A DNA stretch of 28,151 nucleotides from Ichthyosporea sp. XGB-2017a (Eukaryota; Opisthokonta; Ichthyosporea). The stretch is taken from assembly GCA_002811675.1 (NCBI GenBank), contig PDIM01000047.1, positions 27,526-55,676 on the forward strand. The letters run 5' to 3'. The notes below the pieces were generated by a model, which searched no databases, was not told where the DNA came from, and was given only the letters and a program-made list of their open reading frames with translations. Position numbers and translations under genes: made by a program. Of the stretch, positions 8,808 through 18,778 are shown in pieces (positions within the stretch are counted from its first letter, which is position 1; every line of letters starts with the position of its first letter).

Positions 8808-9575
8808 TCATGATACAGCCACACAGGAAGCACCTGTACGCTTCATAAAGTCCTGAAACTCCACGAGCAGTTTCCAATCGACATCACCACCTCCCATCCA
8901 GAAAATTGGAGGACTCAATTCAGATATTCTCTTATCCACGATAATGGGCAGCTGCTCTATGGATCCTATGGGGCATATTGCATTCTTGCCAAAGCCAGTC
9001 ATTTCAAACGCCTTTTCCTCGTTGCACATTTGAAACCCGATTTTCTTTGAAGGAATGTTTTCACATTGACTACATACGTAGGCCTCCAAATTGGGAGTTC
9101 GCAGTCTTGCCGTGTACTGAATGACAATCATGTAGTACCGTGAGGCCCCATTAAATACTGGATCTGCCTCATCAAATTTAGTATTTTCCATTATGATTGT
9201 TTTGCACAAATGATTCACAGAAGGCGCACCCAACACGGCAGCCCTTCTTTCTAATCCCCACTCATAATAATCACCCTCAACCTGCTGAAGACAGCAAAGT
9301 CCGTGTTCCCCACTAGCTTTGTAAGCATCCCGAACTCTAATTACATCTTTCGGAATTTCTCCCTCTTTCTTCAGAGGGATTGTACACGATTCTTTAGTTT
9401 TGAAGTTATTCACAAGGACTGGTCCTGCAAGACTTTGCCCAGGCGAGCTTTCGTAAATCTTTGCCACAAGCTTCTGCAAATGTTTACATCTATCGACTAT
9501 GTTCTTCTGCCTGATTCGCACCTGGTCAATCTCACACCCAACGGACTCTGAACTTATAATACTGTCCTTTACCAT
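8808..9575 (-). CDS. YbaK/ProX-type aminoacyl-tRNA deacylase-like protein
   Basis: A 255-aa single-exon ORF. Residues about 112-250 match the YbaK/EbsC fold: LGAPSVNHLCKTIIM with K125 at the position of the catalytic lysine of YbaK, YYMIVIQYTARL, EMTGFGKNAICPIG (the substrate-pocket glycine loop), PIIVDKRI, and FWMGGGDVDWKLLV near the end. Family members hydrolyse mischarged tRNAs in trans (for example Cys- or Ala-tRNAPro) in the cytosol. Substrate specificity cannot be told here. The N-terminal 110 residues lack a recognised domain; they start with a possible helical segment (DRCKHLQKLVAKIYE) that may aid tRNA or partner binding. The gene converges on the cyclase gene with 56 bp between stops. 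The ATG at 9573-9575 follows an A-rich (sense T-rich) upstream tract. Confidence 0.85.
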   Translation of the reverse strand: MVKDSIISSESVGCEIDQVRIRQKNIVDRCKHLQKLVAKIYESSPGQSLAGPVLVNNFKTKESCTIPLKKEGEIPKDVIRVRDAYKASGEHGLCCLQQVEGDYYEWGLERRAAVLGAPSVNHLCKTIIMENTKFDEADPVFNGASRYYMIVIQYTARLRTPNLEAYVCSQCENIPSKKIGFQMCNEEKAFEMTGFGKNAICPIGSIEQLPIIVDKRISELSPPIFWMGGGDVDWKLLVEFQDFMKRTGASCVAVS

Positions 9576-10000
9576 CTTAAATGATTAACAAATAATCAGC
9601 TCACCAATACCATCTAAATCCAATTTTCACAAAAGAAAAAGAGAACAAAATATAAAAAATACAAAAAAAACAAAACACACAGCTGGTGGAGTTTTCATAA
9701 TGAAATTTCCATAGAAATAATATTTGCAACATTTTCCCAAAGGGGAATATCATGTCTCTTTATTTGGGAAAAGAAAGACTGACAAGTTTCCTTTTGGGTA
9801 CTCATCACTGCCCCGTCGTTGCAAATAATTGCACCGCAAGTAATTGCTTATCATCTGGTTTTAGTATTGAGCACTTGTCAAATAGATCTCCTCCATCTGC
9901 TGTAAGTAGAAGACCCATTTTCAAAGCAAATCAGTCTTTGTTTACTTATTGATTAAAATCGTTGTCCAACGTTTTCTTTCGTTAGGGAACGGTGGTGACA
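9576..10000. promoter_or_regulatory. Divergent promoter region of YbaK-like and paxillin genes
   Basis: 425 bp between divergent starts. About 9635-9682 is A/C-rich on plus, that is T/G-rich toward the YbaK-like gene. 9752-9901 is an open frame from an ATG that ends at a GTAAGT donor. It would splice in frame (acceptor at 9984-9985) to the short exon carrying the paxillin start, so it is either a 5' leader or an alternative N-terminal exon. Confidence 0.5.
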
Positions 10001-12015
10001 ATGGCAGACGACCTCGGTAAGTATTTAAATGTCTTAGACTTATCTTACGAGCGAGCCTTTTTCATAGGTTGCGATAGGTACTAATGCTATATATACATAT
10101 GCAAGATTTTCTTCTTGATGACCTGGCTAACCTGGGTGCTTCGAGTCCAATCACTGAGCAAAAATCTACTCATATAGAAACAAAACCAGCAAGCAGCTCC
10201 CGAGAGCCATCCTACCAACCTGAGCGACCTCCCAAATCTAAAAGCATTCCTCTTCATATATCAAAGCAAATACTCTATTCAAAATCACAAGAAGCTCTCA
10301 ATGAAGATGACGCCAATGGTACGTCTAGTAGTTGTCACGAGCATGAGGACTCAGACCACTGGGAAGATGATCAGGACTACCAGCCACTTCCTGTAACCTT
10401 CCAAAGCGCAAGGCTCCTTCATACACACGATGAAGATGGTGCTGAAAAGTCCGATTTTACAGCAGATTCAGGAAGCGGAGCAAGTACCACTGAATGGTCA
10501 ACTTCAGAATCATCTGACGCTGAGGAAGAAGATGAAAGAATCAAAGATAGAAAAAAACTTGAAGCAACGTCTTTGTATCTCAATTTAACACGAGCGATGC
10601 ACAATGATGACCACGGATCTCGAAATTCCGCCACCCAACGCAAAGAAGCTATTGGAGAAAGCACCCCAAGTATTTCTTACGAACACAAGGAAAATGAAGA
10701 CGAATGGTCGGATTCGAAGGAAGGGCCTGATAAACACGACAGCAGCGAAGGTATTCCTTGTCAGGCCGATATTTCCTTTCAAGCAAACCAACCCGGCTTG
10801 GAGTCCAACCAGCCAGTTCCCTCGAGTACCTCGACAGCTCCTACAACCGAAAACAAACTGAATGATATTGAAGATACCTTCGATGAACTTGACATGATGG
10901 TTTCCGAAATTCAACCAGTTTCTTTCAAAGAATCGGCGTCGACAAAAGAACATACCAACACCGTCGAGGACAAACTCCAGGAACAAGAAAGCGGACAATG
11001 CCCTCAACAGAATGACTCTGAGATAAACACAATTATATCTCCTGCAATGGAAGTGCTTGAACACAACCACTATACGGTCAATTTTGAAGACGTACAAGAA
11101 GGGGTCTGTCCTGGCTGTCTGCAAGAGAGTACTGGAGAGGCGTTTGTGGCCCTGGAGCACTACTGGCACCCTGACCATCTTGTGTGCAATGCATGTGAGA
11201 CAAAATTGATAGCAGATGACGCGCAAGGAGCATTTTGTATTGGGAAAGATGGGTTTCCGTATTGCGATGAAGATTACCATCGGTACTTTTCACCAAAATG
11301 TACATACTGCGGGAACATAATCACCGATGTAAGTACTATACAGAAAGCACAGAATGATATCCTTTGCCGGCTTGATCTAACACCGTTATTCTTTGTTTTC
11401 ATTGCTAGACCTGTATCAACGCACTTAACCAATTCTGGCACAAAGAGCATTTCTTTTGTGCCCAATGTGGATCAAACTTCAACGAGAGTGGATTCATGGA
11501 GAACCGCGGGAAACCCTATTGCAACGACTGTTACTTCAGCATGTTTGCAGACAAGTGCCGAGGCTGCACCCAACCTATCATGAAAGATTACATAACTGCA
11601 ATGAACTCCAAATGGCATCCCCATTGCTTTACCTGCACAGTGAGTATTCAAAGACAGATAAAAATAGCAAATCAACGACAAGGGCTGCTTTCCCACGCAC
11701 ACATTTAACAAACTCTTTTCCCTTTCTTTTTGATGCACCCAATAGGATTGCGAAATCAATCTCTCTGATGCACAGCAATTCTACGAGTATCTAAACAAGC
11801 CATATTGTGAGATCCACTATCACACAAAGAGCGGTTCCGCTTGTGCTCGTTGTAAATTACCAATCACCGGTCGCTGCATTACCGCCGGAGAGCAGCGCTA
11901 CCACCCGGAGCATTTTACATGCAGCTACTGCAAGCAATCCCTAAGCAAAGGACAATTCAAGCAAAGAAGCTCAAAGCCTTACTGCCTGGAATGCCACTCT
12001 AAACTGTTTGAGTGA
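10001..12015 (+). CDS. PXN: Paxillin-family LIM adaptor
   Basis: Four exons (10001-10016, 10106-11328, 11409-11639, 11746-12015) give 579 aa. The first 16-nt exon joins to make [16 protein letters not shown], an LD motif at the extreme N terminus as in paxillin LD1. A second LD-like motif ([12 protein letters not shown]) lies at 264-275 within a long acidic, Ser-rich disordered region. Four consecutive LIM zinc domains fill about 340-579, each with the Cys/His/Asp zinc pattern (CPGC, CTYCG, CRGC, CARC starts). Paxillins scaffold focal adhesions: LD motifs bind FAK/vinculin-type helical domains and LIM domains target the protein to the membrane-cytoskeleton junction. Intron 1 has a near-canonical TACTAAT branch site at 10079-10085. 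An upstream in-frame exon (9752-9901) could extend the N terminus by 55 residues. I prefer the ATG at 10001 because it puts LD1 at residue 3. Confidence 0.9.
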
Positions 12016-12277
12016 GATCCCATTTACTATTTCGAATAAGCAAATACAAGAGTGCTCAGCAAAGGAGAAAGAAAGTAAAAAAAAAAAATAAGCGAAAGAA
12101 AAGGAAAAATAAAAAAAAGGAAAAGGCAAAAAAAGAAAAAAAAAAGAAGGGGAAATTTCATTGACTTTATTTTTTTTCATTGAATTGTGGGTGATTTGAT
12201 TATTTTTGTTTTGATTAAGAGAGTTTAGTAGTAAATAAAAAAGTAACTGAAAAGGGAAAGCAAGGGAGGAATATACC
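12016..12277. other. A-rich then T-rich spacer between paxillin and PRMT7
   Basis: 12076-12150 is A/G-rich low complexity with several A runs. 12166-12219 is T/G-rich and probably belongs to the PRMT7 promoter. AATAAA at 12234-12239 lies only 38 nt before the PRMT7 ATG, so it may or may not serve paxillin. No gene is seen. Confidence 0.5.
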
Positions 12278-14788
12278 ATGGAGGAAGAAGCATTGAAGAA
12301 ACAATGGAGGGATCAAGACCAGATGGGGGAAGAAGAAGAAGAGGAGGAATATGTAACAGATGACGTATGCGATGATCCTGGCTTTTTCTTTGGAGACATG
12401 TTGTATGACACGGAAAGAGTAAGTGTTTGTGCTCTTTTAATGAAGGATCTTTATTCGTGCGCGAATGTGTGTTGTTTTTAATCCAATATCGGTGACTAAA
12501 TGAGGGTTTTTTTTAATTAGAACCACAAATACGGATTGGCTCTCAAAGAGGAACTGGATGTGTTTTCGAACGAGTCGAAGAATGGAAAGTGTCGAGTTCT
12601 CGATATTGGGACAGGAACAGGGCTCCTGACACTCTTGGCAGGGAAAAATCGTAAGTGAATCACAGGGAAGTTGGAATTCAAAAGCTCTATTTGCTAACCC
12701 TTTTTGTTATTGTTCTTGATGGGATTGTGTGTTTTTATAGATGAGTGCAGCCTGTACGCGTGTGAGGCTCTCCAAAAAAGCGCTGATATGGCGAAATCTA
12801 ACTTTGGAAAGAATGGCTATCGGGTTGTTAATAATGTGGATGAATCTGAGAAGAAGTGGGTGCGAGTGATTGAGAAGCATTCGAAAGATGTTACTGCGGG
12901 ATCTGAGAAGGCTGATTTATTGGACAGGGCCGATCTGTGCGTGAGCGAGCTACTGGACAGTGAATTGATTGGTGAAGGGGCTATGCCGTCCATGAGACAT
13001 GCCCATGCTCGTTTATTGAATTCAAATCCAATTGTAATTCCAAGGGGCGCGTCAGTAAAGGGAAGACTTGTGCAGTTTTGCTCGGATGTTTTGCTCGCCG
13101 CCTATGCGAAGGTGCCCGTCGTTGAGAGCAGCGGGGCTGTGCTCTCAGGGGAGTGGGGTTGCGCGGGAAATCACGAAGCGATAAATGTCCATGCGGAAAG
13201 AATCATGTTGGACTCGTCAAATGTCATTGGTTTGTCTGAAGATTTTGATATCTTTGTTTTTGACTGGTCTTGTGGGCTGGGGATGGAAGCCCATGAAGAA
13301 ATGGGGGCTATTCAACTGGACTCCATAAAGGAAATTTGCCGAAAACGGATAATGCGTGTTACTCCGACTCACTCTGGCGTTTGCCATGCCATTCTTGTTT
13401 GGTGGGATGCAGCTCTTAGTGACAAACAATACATTGACTCTTTGGGGGCTTATTGTGAAGGATGTGTAGAAGGGGCACCTTGCACAGCAGAGTGTAATTG
13501 GAGGGATCATTGGATGCCAAATTTATACGCTATTTCGTGCAAAGGAAATGCGGGAGTGAAAATAAGTCGGGGAGAATATATTGATTTAGTTTCTTATCAT
13601 GATGATTATTCCTTCTGGTTCGACGTAAACAGAACTACGGAGTTTGAAGAAGGCTTTAGTTGGGATGTGCGAGTCGCAGAAGGTGACAGAACTGAGCATA
13701 AGCTTTTCAGCAACCTACGAGATAATAAGATAATAGAGAAAAAGCGATGCACATGCTTATATCAATCCCAAAGTCCTAGACGTATTGCCATGGTTCTGGA
13801 TAGAAGCAGAAATATGTTCATTGATGAGCTTGTTAGAACATGCGCTTCAAAAGGAAGCACTCTGTCGGCTATTGTTTTGGATAAAAGCGTTCCTATGATT
13901 GCAAGCTTAGTTCGGGTACTGGGGGAAAAGTTGGGAGCGATATTTGTTGCTTCTCGAGGGGATATTCCTCTTTTAAAAAATGTTTCAGATCGCATACAGT
14001 ACTTGCAAACTCTTTGCGATCTCTCAAAGTTTAGTTTCGATGGCAAGAAAAGGGAAATTATGATATGCGCTGAACCATTCTACGAGGCGCACGAGTTTTC
14101 TGAAAGCCCGTTGTCGAATGTATTCGAATACATATCTGACCTAAATAAGGTTCTGAACATCTTAAGAGGGAAAAGCCTTACCATACACACCTTGCCTTAC
14201 AAATTCGTTCTTGTAGGGGCTTTAGCATCGTTTAGGCACCTTTGGAAAAACCATCAGCCCATTCCGGACGTGGTGGAAGACGTAGATATATCCTCCTTAA
14301 ACACTTTTAAAAGACATGCCAATTTCGAATGCCCTGCTTTTCCCAAACAAAGCAAGGTGACTAGCCTGGAGAACTGCTGTCAATATCCCCTGTGGGAATA
14401 CGATTACAAGATTGTATCGAATGTATTAGACCTGAACGTTGCAAGTCCTGTATTGGGCAAAGATGATAGTGGGGAATATATACTGGAATATCAAAACGTT
14501 GTATCGGAAAGGGAAGCTTCCTTTAAAATTCAAGAAAAAGCTCGAGTGGACGGTTTTATGTTGTGGATGGAGATAGAAGATTCAAATGGACAGCGCATCG
14601 GGGGAAACTGGAGGCGCATTCCTCGGGGGGTAGATAACAAAGAATGGGAATCATTCTACAACAGCCCTCATATTGGATTCTTTACCCAAAGCATGGACAC
14701 CGCCAGCACTGTCCAGATGCGCACCTTTTTGGATATGAATGCACACACACACACAATACAGCTACATCACACTGCTCCCACACCATGA
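12278..14788 (+). CDS. PRMT7: Protein arginine N-methyltransferase 7
   Basis: Three exons (12278-12418, 12521-12650, 12741-14788) encode about 772 aa. The start follows a purine-rich leader and gives an acidic N terminus. DMLYDTERNHKYGLAL is the PRMT7 helix before the SAM site. VLDIGTGTG (73-81) is motif I. SELLDSELIGEG (159-170) carries the double-E loop glutamates E160 and E169 that hold the substrate arginine. DHW at 346-348 matches the PRMT7 THW-loop region. A second, degenerate methyltransferase module follows, as expected for this family, whose two modules form a pseudo-dimer. PRMT7 makes monomethyl-arginine on histones, splicing factors and other proteins. The product is about 80 aa longer than the human enzyme. 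The C-terminal tail (NAHTHTIQLHH) is encoded by a CA dinucleotide repeat and could be a recent extension. Confidence 0.92.
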
Positions 14789-15246
14789 AGAAGGGCGTTA
14801 AATGAATAATTAACAGCGTTACGGAAAGGGAGTACTTCATGAGCTGCTAAAGAGTGCGTCCGATAGTACCCTTTCTGATAGTTCACAGTAAGGTACACGC
14901 CCAAGCTCCAACCCCTTCAGTCCTTTTGAAACTGTGGTGGGAGAGGGGCGAGGGAGAGGGAAATAAAAAACCGCGACCAAAGCAACACGGGACAAGTGGA
15001 ATTTTTATGTTGTTTTTCATTGTTTTGGCCCCCCTTCTGTTTCTAATTTCTTTTGTTTTGTTTTATTTATCTTATTTTTTTGAAATTTAAATTTAAATTT
15101 GTTTTTTGTTTTGATTTTGATTTTGTTTTTGACTTTTTTTTTTTTTTTTTGATTTTTGCGTGTTTTTTTTTGTTTTTGTTTTTTGGTTAGGTAAATCTAG
15201 TTCCCTGTTTGGATTTATTCTAGACTGACAATTTCCAGCCATAACC
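14789..15246. promoter_or_regulatory. Sec5 upstream region with T/G-rich tract
   Basis: 458 bp. 14962-14967 is a candidate PRMT7 poly(A) signal (AATAAA). 15041-15190 is strongly T-rich with periodic G. It contains three copies of AAATTT in a row (15083-15100, an 18-bp palindrome), ends about 60 nt before the Sec5 ATG, and is probably promoter sequence. A 78-codon ORF here (from 14854) lacks any coding signature. Confidence 0.5.
15083..15100. repeat. (AAATTT)3 palindromic repeat
   Basis: Three tandem AAATTT units form an 18-bp self-complementary stretch in the T-rich Sec5 leader. It may be a rigid or bent DNA element; no specific binder is implied. Confidence 0.6.
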
Positions 15247-18200
15247 ATGAGTGACGACGAGTACCCGCCCCCAGAGGTGTCTGGGATCTCGCCAAAGTAC
15301 GGGCCAAGCTCAGGGGGGACCAAGCTGACAATTCGCGGTGAAGGCCTTGGCTTGGATGAGGAGGACATCATTGGATTGACTGTGGCCGGGATTAACTGCT
15401 TGGAGCATTTTGTATGGGTCTCTCCGCAGAAGATTATAGTCACCACGCCTCCGGGGAATTCAAAGGGGCCAGTGATTGTGACAACAGAGACAGGTGGGGT
15501 GGGCAAATGCAATGTGTCGTTCCAGTATGAGGAGGTGGAGGAGACGGGGCCTAATGATATGTATAAGGAGGTGGATCTGTTTACAGAAGTACCAGTGTGG
15601 GTGGAAGAGGTTGATATGGGGATGGATGATGATGCCATAGACGGGGAGATTAAAGTGGTGACGGGGTATAACCCAAATGAAGACCCGCTGAAACTGAAAT
15701 CTATTGCAGTGCAATCAAAGAAAAACCAGGCGCGTAAAAATGCTGCCCTTCTTGCGGTGATGTACCCGAATGGAAGTAGAAAAACTGCACAGCGGAATTT
15801 TGTGCCCGCTTGGTATTTGGGGGAAATCCATTATGCCACCTCATTTGATGACCTCAAGAAAGGTATAGGCAATCTGAAAGCGACAATTGAAAGTCGCAAG
15901 GATTCCCTTAAACTGCTTATGAAAGAAAATTTCGATAAGTTTGTCGCTTGCCAAGACTCGATAGATAGCTTACATGAAAAGTATTGCGAACACAAAAGGA
16001 TTTCAGGTGGAATTCTTACTAACAAGCTTCATGAGAAAGTGAATGACTCGACCAAACAGGCCGATATTTTATTTTCTCCCCTTGTTAACCGTAAGGTGGA
16101 ATGTGATTCTATTCGCACTAGCCTCAATGCCATTTCTCGATTCAAGTTTTTGTTTAACTTGCCACTTAATATTCGAAAGAATATAGATAATGGAGAGTAC
16201 GATGTGGCTATCGATGATTATAAGAAAGCTGTGTCACTTTTTGCAGATGCTGAGAGTGATGTGTTTAAAGCTATTTTAAGTGAAGTCGAAGAGATTCTGA
16301 AGAAACTTAAAGATATTCTTGAGCGAACTTCATGCAATATTCATACAAAAGACATTAAGGAAGTTGAGCAGTGCATTGGATATCTAATTGAACTAGACGT
16401 AAATGAAGATGCGTGTGGGCCTGTTTGGATGAGTGTTGAATCCTGGTATAAGCAGATACGACAGCAAATGCTTTTGCTTCGCAGTGAGTACAAGATCCCG
16501 GTGTCAGACGAAGTTCTACCATCTTACACTGACTCTTTGGGAGAAGGGGGGCGAAAAGTTGTAAAGCGCACATCGTTGGGACTAGAACAGCTCAATCAAG
16601 AATTGAAAGCGACGTTTGGGGATTTTGAAAGCAACAAAATGAAAGAAATGGGCCTGTTAACCACATCCACTCAACAGCTATATATTGCCGGTAGAAACAA
16701 GAGTATTATTAAGTTTAGTGAAGTGTTAACCAAAAATGTGGAATTGTACTTTGCCACGTTCTGGGAATTGGGTAGTTTGTATCTTAACGGGCACTTTTTA
16801 AAAGAGTCTTGGCAAATGAAAAATGTTGACAAAGATTCTTTTATGAAGATGTTTCGCAACTTGTTTTCTACCTATGCCACACTGGTTCGCAATGCAATAT
16901 TGCCGACAACTGGGGAAGGGAAGCACATTTTCACTATGGCAGAGCTATCAAAGGACCCTGATTTAGTTATCAAATCTGCTCAAAATCTTGTATATTTTTC
17001 ATCGTCAATGTCGGAACATGGTTCGACGAAAGAGGATGGATCAGTGCTCTCGATTAGGCAGAATTCGAAGGAGGCTATTAGCTCTAATAGCAATATGCTG
17101 CCCGCTGCAGTTGATATTGTGGCACTTTTTTTGTCTACCTGTACGAAAAGGGGGATGCCCGATGAATCTATACAGACTGTAGAGCAGCTGATTGTAGATC
17201 TGAGGACTTATTGTGTTTCATTGATTAGTTTGTATGGATTAGAAGAAATTAAGAGCCTCCGTGGGAAAGAGACATGGAGCAAAAATGATGAAGTTAAGTC
17301 CACTATAACTTCGATTCCTTTAATTTTTGAATGCATTGTCACGGAAGCCCTGTTATCCTTACAATCTATAGTGAAACCTGGCTCGCTGAGTACCAAGCAC
17401 ACTGATGACCTGCTAATAACTTTGCAAGATGCATTTCTGATGATGCTCTCGGAGTATATAGAGGCACTTCGGGATCTAGCAACTCTTGAGGACTTTTCTC
17501 TAGTCCGGGTCCAATCCTTTACTGTAGCGAATCAGTTGGCGTCGCAAGCAAAGTATGGGAGTTTAACCGCATCTCAGTCATCTTTGGCTGATAGTGATGA
17601 TACAGTGGGAGATGTTCCTGATGGTCAGAAACTCCTTCTTATAATGAGCAATTGTATATATTCGAGAGAGATTATTTTCGAAAAGCTTCATTCGAAATTT
17701 AAGGCCAATTATGGGGATTCAATTGAAAATGATTATGAACAGCTGTGGAACGCTTTGTATGAGGTAGAAAATGAAACTTTTGAAAAATACGCTAATACAA
17801 TTTTCGACTCGTTAAAGAAGATGTTAGAGACTGGAATCCTCGGTGTCAACAGCCATGCCAGTAAAGTTGCTTCCCCTATTGGATGTAGGTTGTTTGTGAT
17901 TGAAATATTGTTTGCTATGGTGAAATGTTACCGGGAATTGTGCTATTTTGCGAACTCTTCGAAGACGCTTTTGTTGAGTAGCCTTGGGGAAAAAATCTGT
18001 TTGAAAATTAGATCATGTATTGAGGGCATTTCAAAATTGGGGTCAAACCAAGGAATGCAGTTAGAGATAGATATCCGCTGTATTGTAATCATATTCGAAA
18101 TGTTTTTTAGTCAAGAGACTCGGAAAGAGTACGAGGAGAACATATTGCCACTCCTAGAAAAGCATAGAGGTAAACGCTATGACAGCAACTTGGTGAAAAC

Positions 18201-18261
18201 AATAATTGATGAGTTTAAAGAAGACAAGTATTTCGAGTTGAGCTGCTTCACAGAGCGGTAG
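15247..18261 (+). CDS. EXOC2: Exocyst complex subunit Sec5 with IPT/TIG domain
   Basis: A 1004-aa intronless ORF. Residues 7-95 form an IPT/TIG immunoglobulin-like domain (PPEVSGISPKYGPSSGGTKLTIRG would open it; the key pattern is P-x-x-G-P-x-x-GGT). In animals this domain of Sec5 binds the GTPase Ral. From about 190 comes the conserved Sec5 core (LGEIHYATSF, ENFDKFVACQDSIDSLHEKY, FKFLFNLP, NGEYDVAIDDYKKA), which builds the elongated helical rod. Sec5 joins Sec3, 6, 8, 10, 15, Exo70 and Exo84 to tether secretory vesicles at the plasma membrane. Human EXOC2 is 924 aa with the same order. An acidic linker lies at about 95-140. The start has A at -3 and follows a T-rich leader. An AATAAA begins 2 nt after the stop. 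Confidence 0.93.
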   Translation: MSDDEYPPPEVSGISPKYGPSSGGTKLTIRGEGLGLDEEDIIGLTVAGINCLEHFVWVSPQKIIVTTPPGNSKGPVIVTTETGGVGKCNVSFQYEEVEETGPNDMYKEVDLFTEVPVWVEEVDMGMDDDAIDGEIKVVTGYNPNEDPLKLKSIAVQSKKNQARKNAALLAVMYPNGSRKTAQRNFVPAWYLGEIHYATSFDDLKKGIGNLKATIESRKDSLKLLMKENFDKFVACQDSIDSLHEKYCEHKRISGGILTNKLHEKVNDSTKQADILFSPLVNRKVECDSIRTSLNAISRFKFLFNLPLNIRKNIDNGEYDVAIDDYKKAVSLFADAESDVFKAILSEVEEILKKLKDILERTSCNIHTKDIKEVEQCIGYLIELDVNEDACGPVWMSVESWYKQIRQQMLLLRSEYKIPVSDEVLPSYTDSLGEGGRKVVKRTSLGLEQLNQELKATFGDFESNKMKEMGLLTTSTQQLYIAGRNKSIIKFSEVLTKNVELYFATFWELGSLYLNGHFLKESWQMKNVDKDSFMKMFRNLFSTYATLVRNAILPTTGEGKHIFTMAELSKDPDLVIKSAQNLVYFSSSMSEHGSTKEDGSVLSIRQNSKEAISSNSNMLPAAVDIVALFLSTCTKRGMPDESIQTVEQLIVDLRTYCVSLISLYGLEEIKSLRGKETWSKNDEVKSTITSIPLIFECIVTEALLSLQSIVKPGSLSTKHTDDLLITLQDAFLMMLSEYIEALRDLATLEDFSLVRVQSFTVANQLASQAKYGSLTASQSSLADSDDTVGDVPDGQKLLLIMSNCIYSREIIFEKLHSKFKANYGDSIENDYEQLWNALYEVENETFEKYANTIFDSLKKMLETGILGVNSHASKVASPIGCRLFVIEILFAMVKCYRELCYFANSSKTLLLSSLGEKICLKIRSCIEGISKLGSNQGMQLEIDIRCIVIIFEMFFSQETRKEYEENILPLLEKHRGKRYDSNLVKTIIDEFKEDKYFELSCFTER

Positions 18262-18778
18262 AAATAAAATGAGCCTCAAACTAAGTAAAGGTGGGAAACG
18301 AAACCAGATTTTATTTAAAAGGGGGGCATTGAAGTGCTTCACAAATAAAATCAAATCCTTGTGCCCGAAGAAGAAATTGTACAGAAAACACAACCACACA
18401 ACTAAAACAATGTCAAGGCTTTGACACTCACGTAAGAAAACTACTCCCAAAACCATATTCCAGCCCCCAGAAGCAAAGAAAACTCACAAATTCGAATTCC
18501 CATTAAAAAAAAATAAGTGCAAAAACAAGTGAACATAATGATTAGAAGGTGAAAAAAATATGTCAAAAACAAAGGAACCAAAAAACGAGAAAAATAAAAG
18601 TATCGAGTCAAAGCAGCAAAAACAGGAGCAGGAAGCACACGAATCTGTCAACAATTACACAGAAAAATCGTCTCTTTACTAGCTCTTCTTGTCTGCCACT
18701 TCTGCGAACTCCCCCCCCCCGCTCTTTCTTATCTCCTGTTCTCTTTGTTCTATCTTTTGGGTTCAATAAATATAAAAA
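18262..18778. other. Convergent 3' intergenic region, Sec5 / RRM gene
   Basis: 517 bp between two convergent stops. It carries the Sec5 poly(A) signal at 18263-18268 and A-rich low complexity at about 18550-18640. I see no gene; ORFs crossing it show no family resemblance and overlap the RRM gene antisense. Confidence 0.5.
18263..18268 (+). terminator. Poly(A) signal just after the Sec5 stop
   Basis: AATAAA starts 2 nt after the TAG stop at 18259-18261, implying a very short 3' UTR. Confidence 0.6.
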
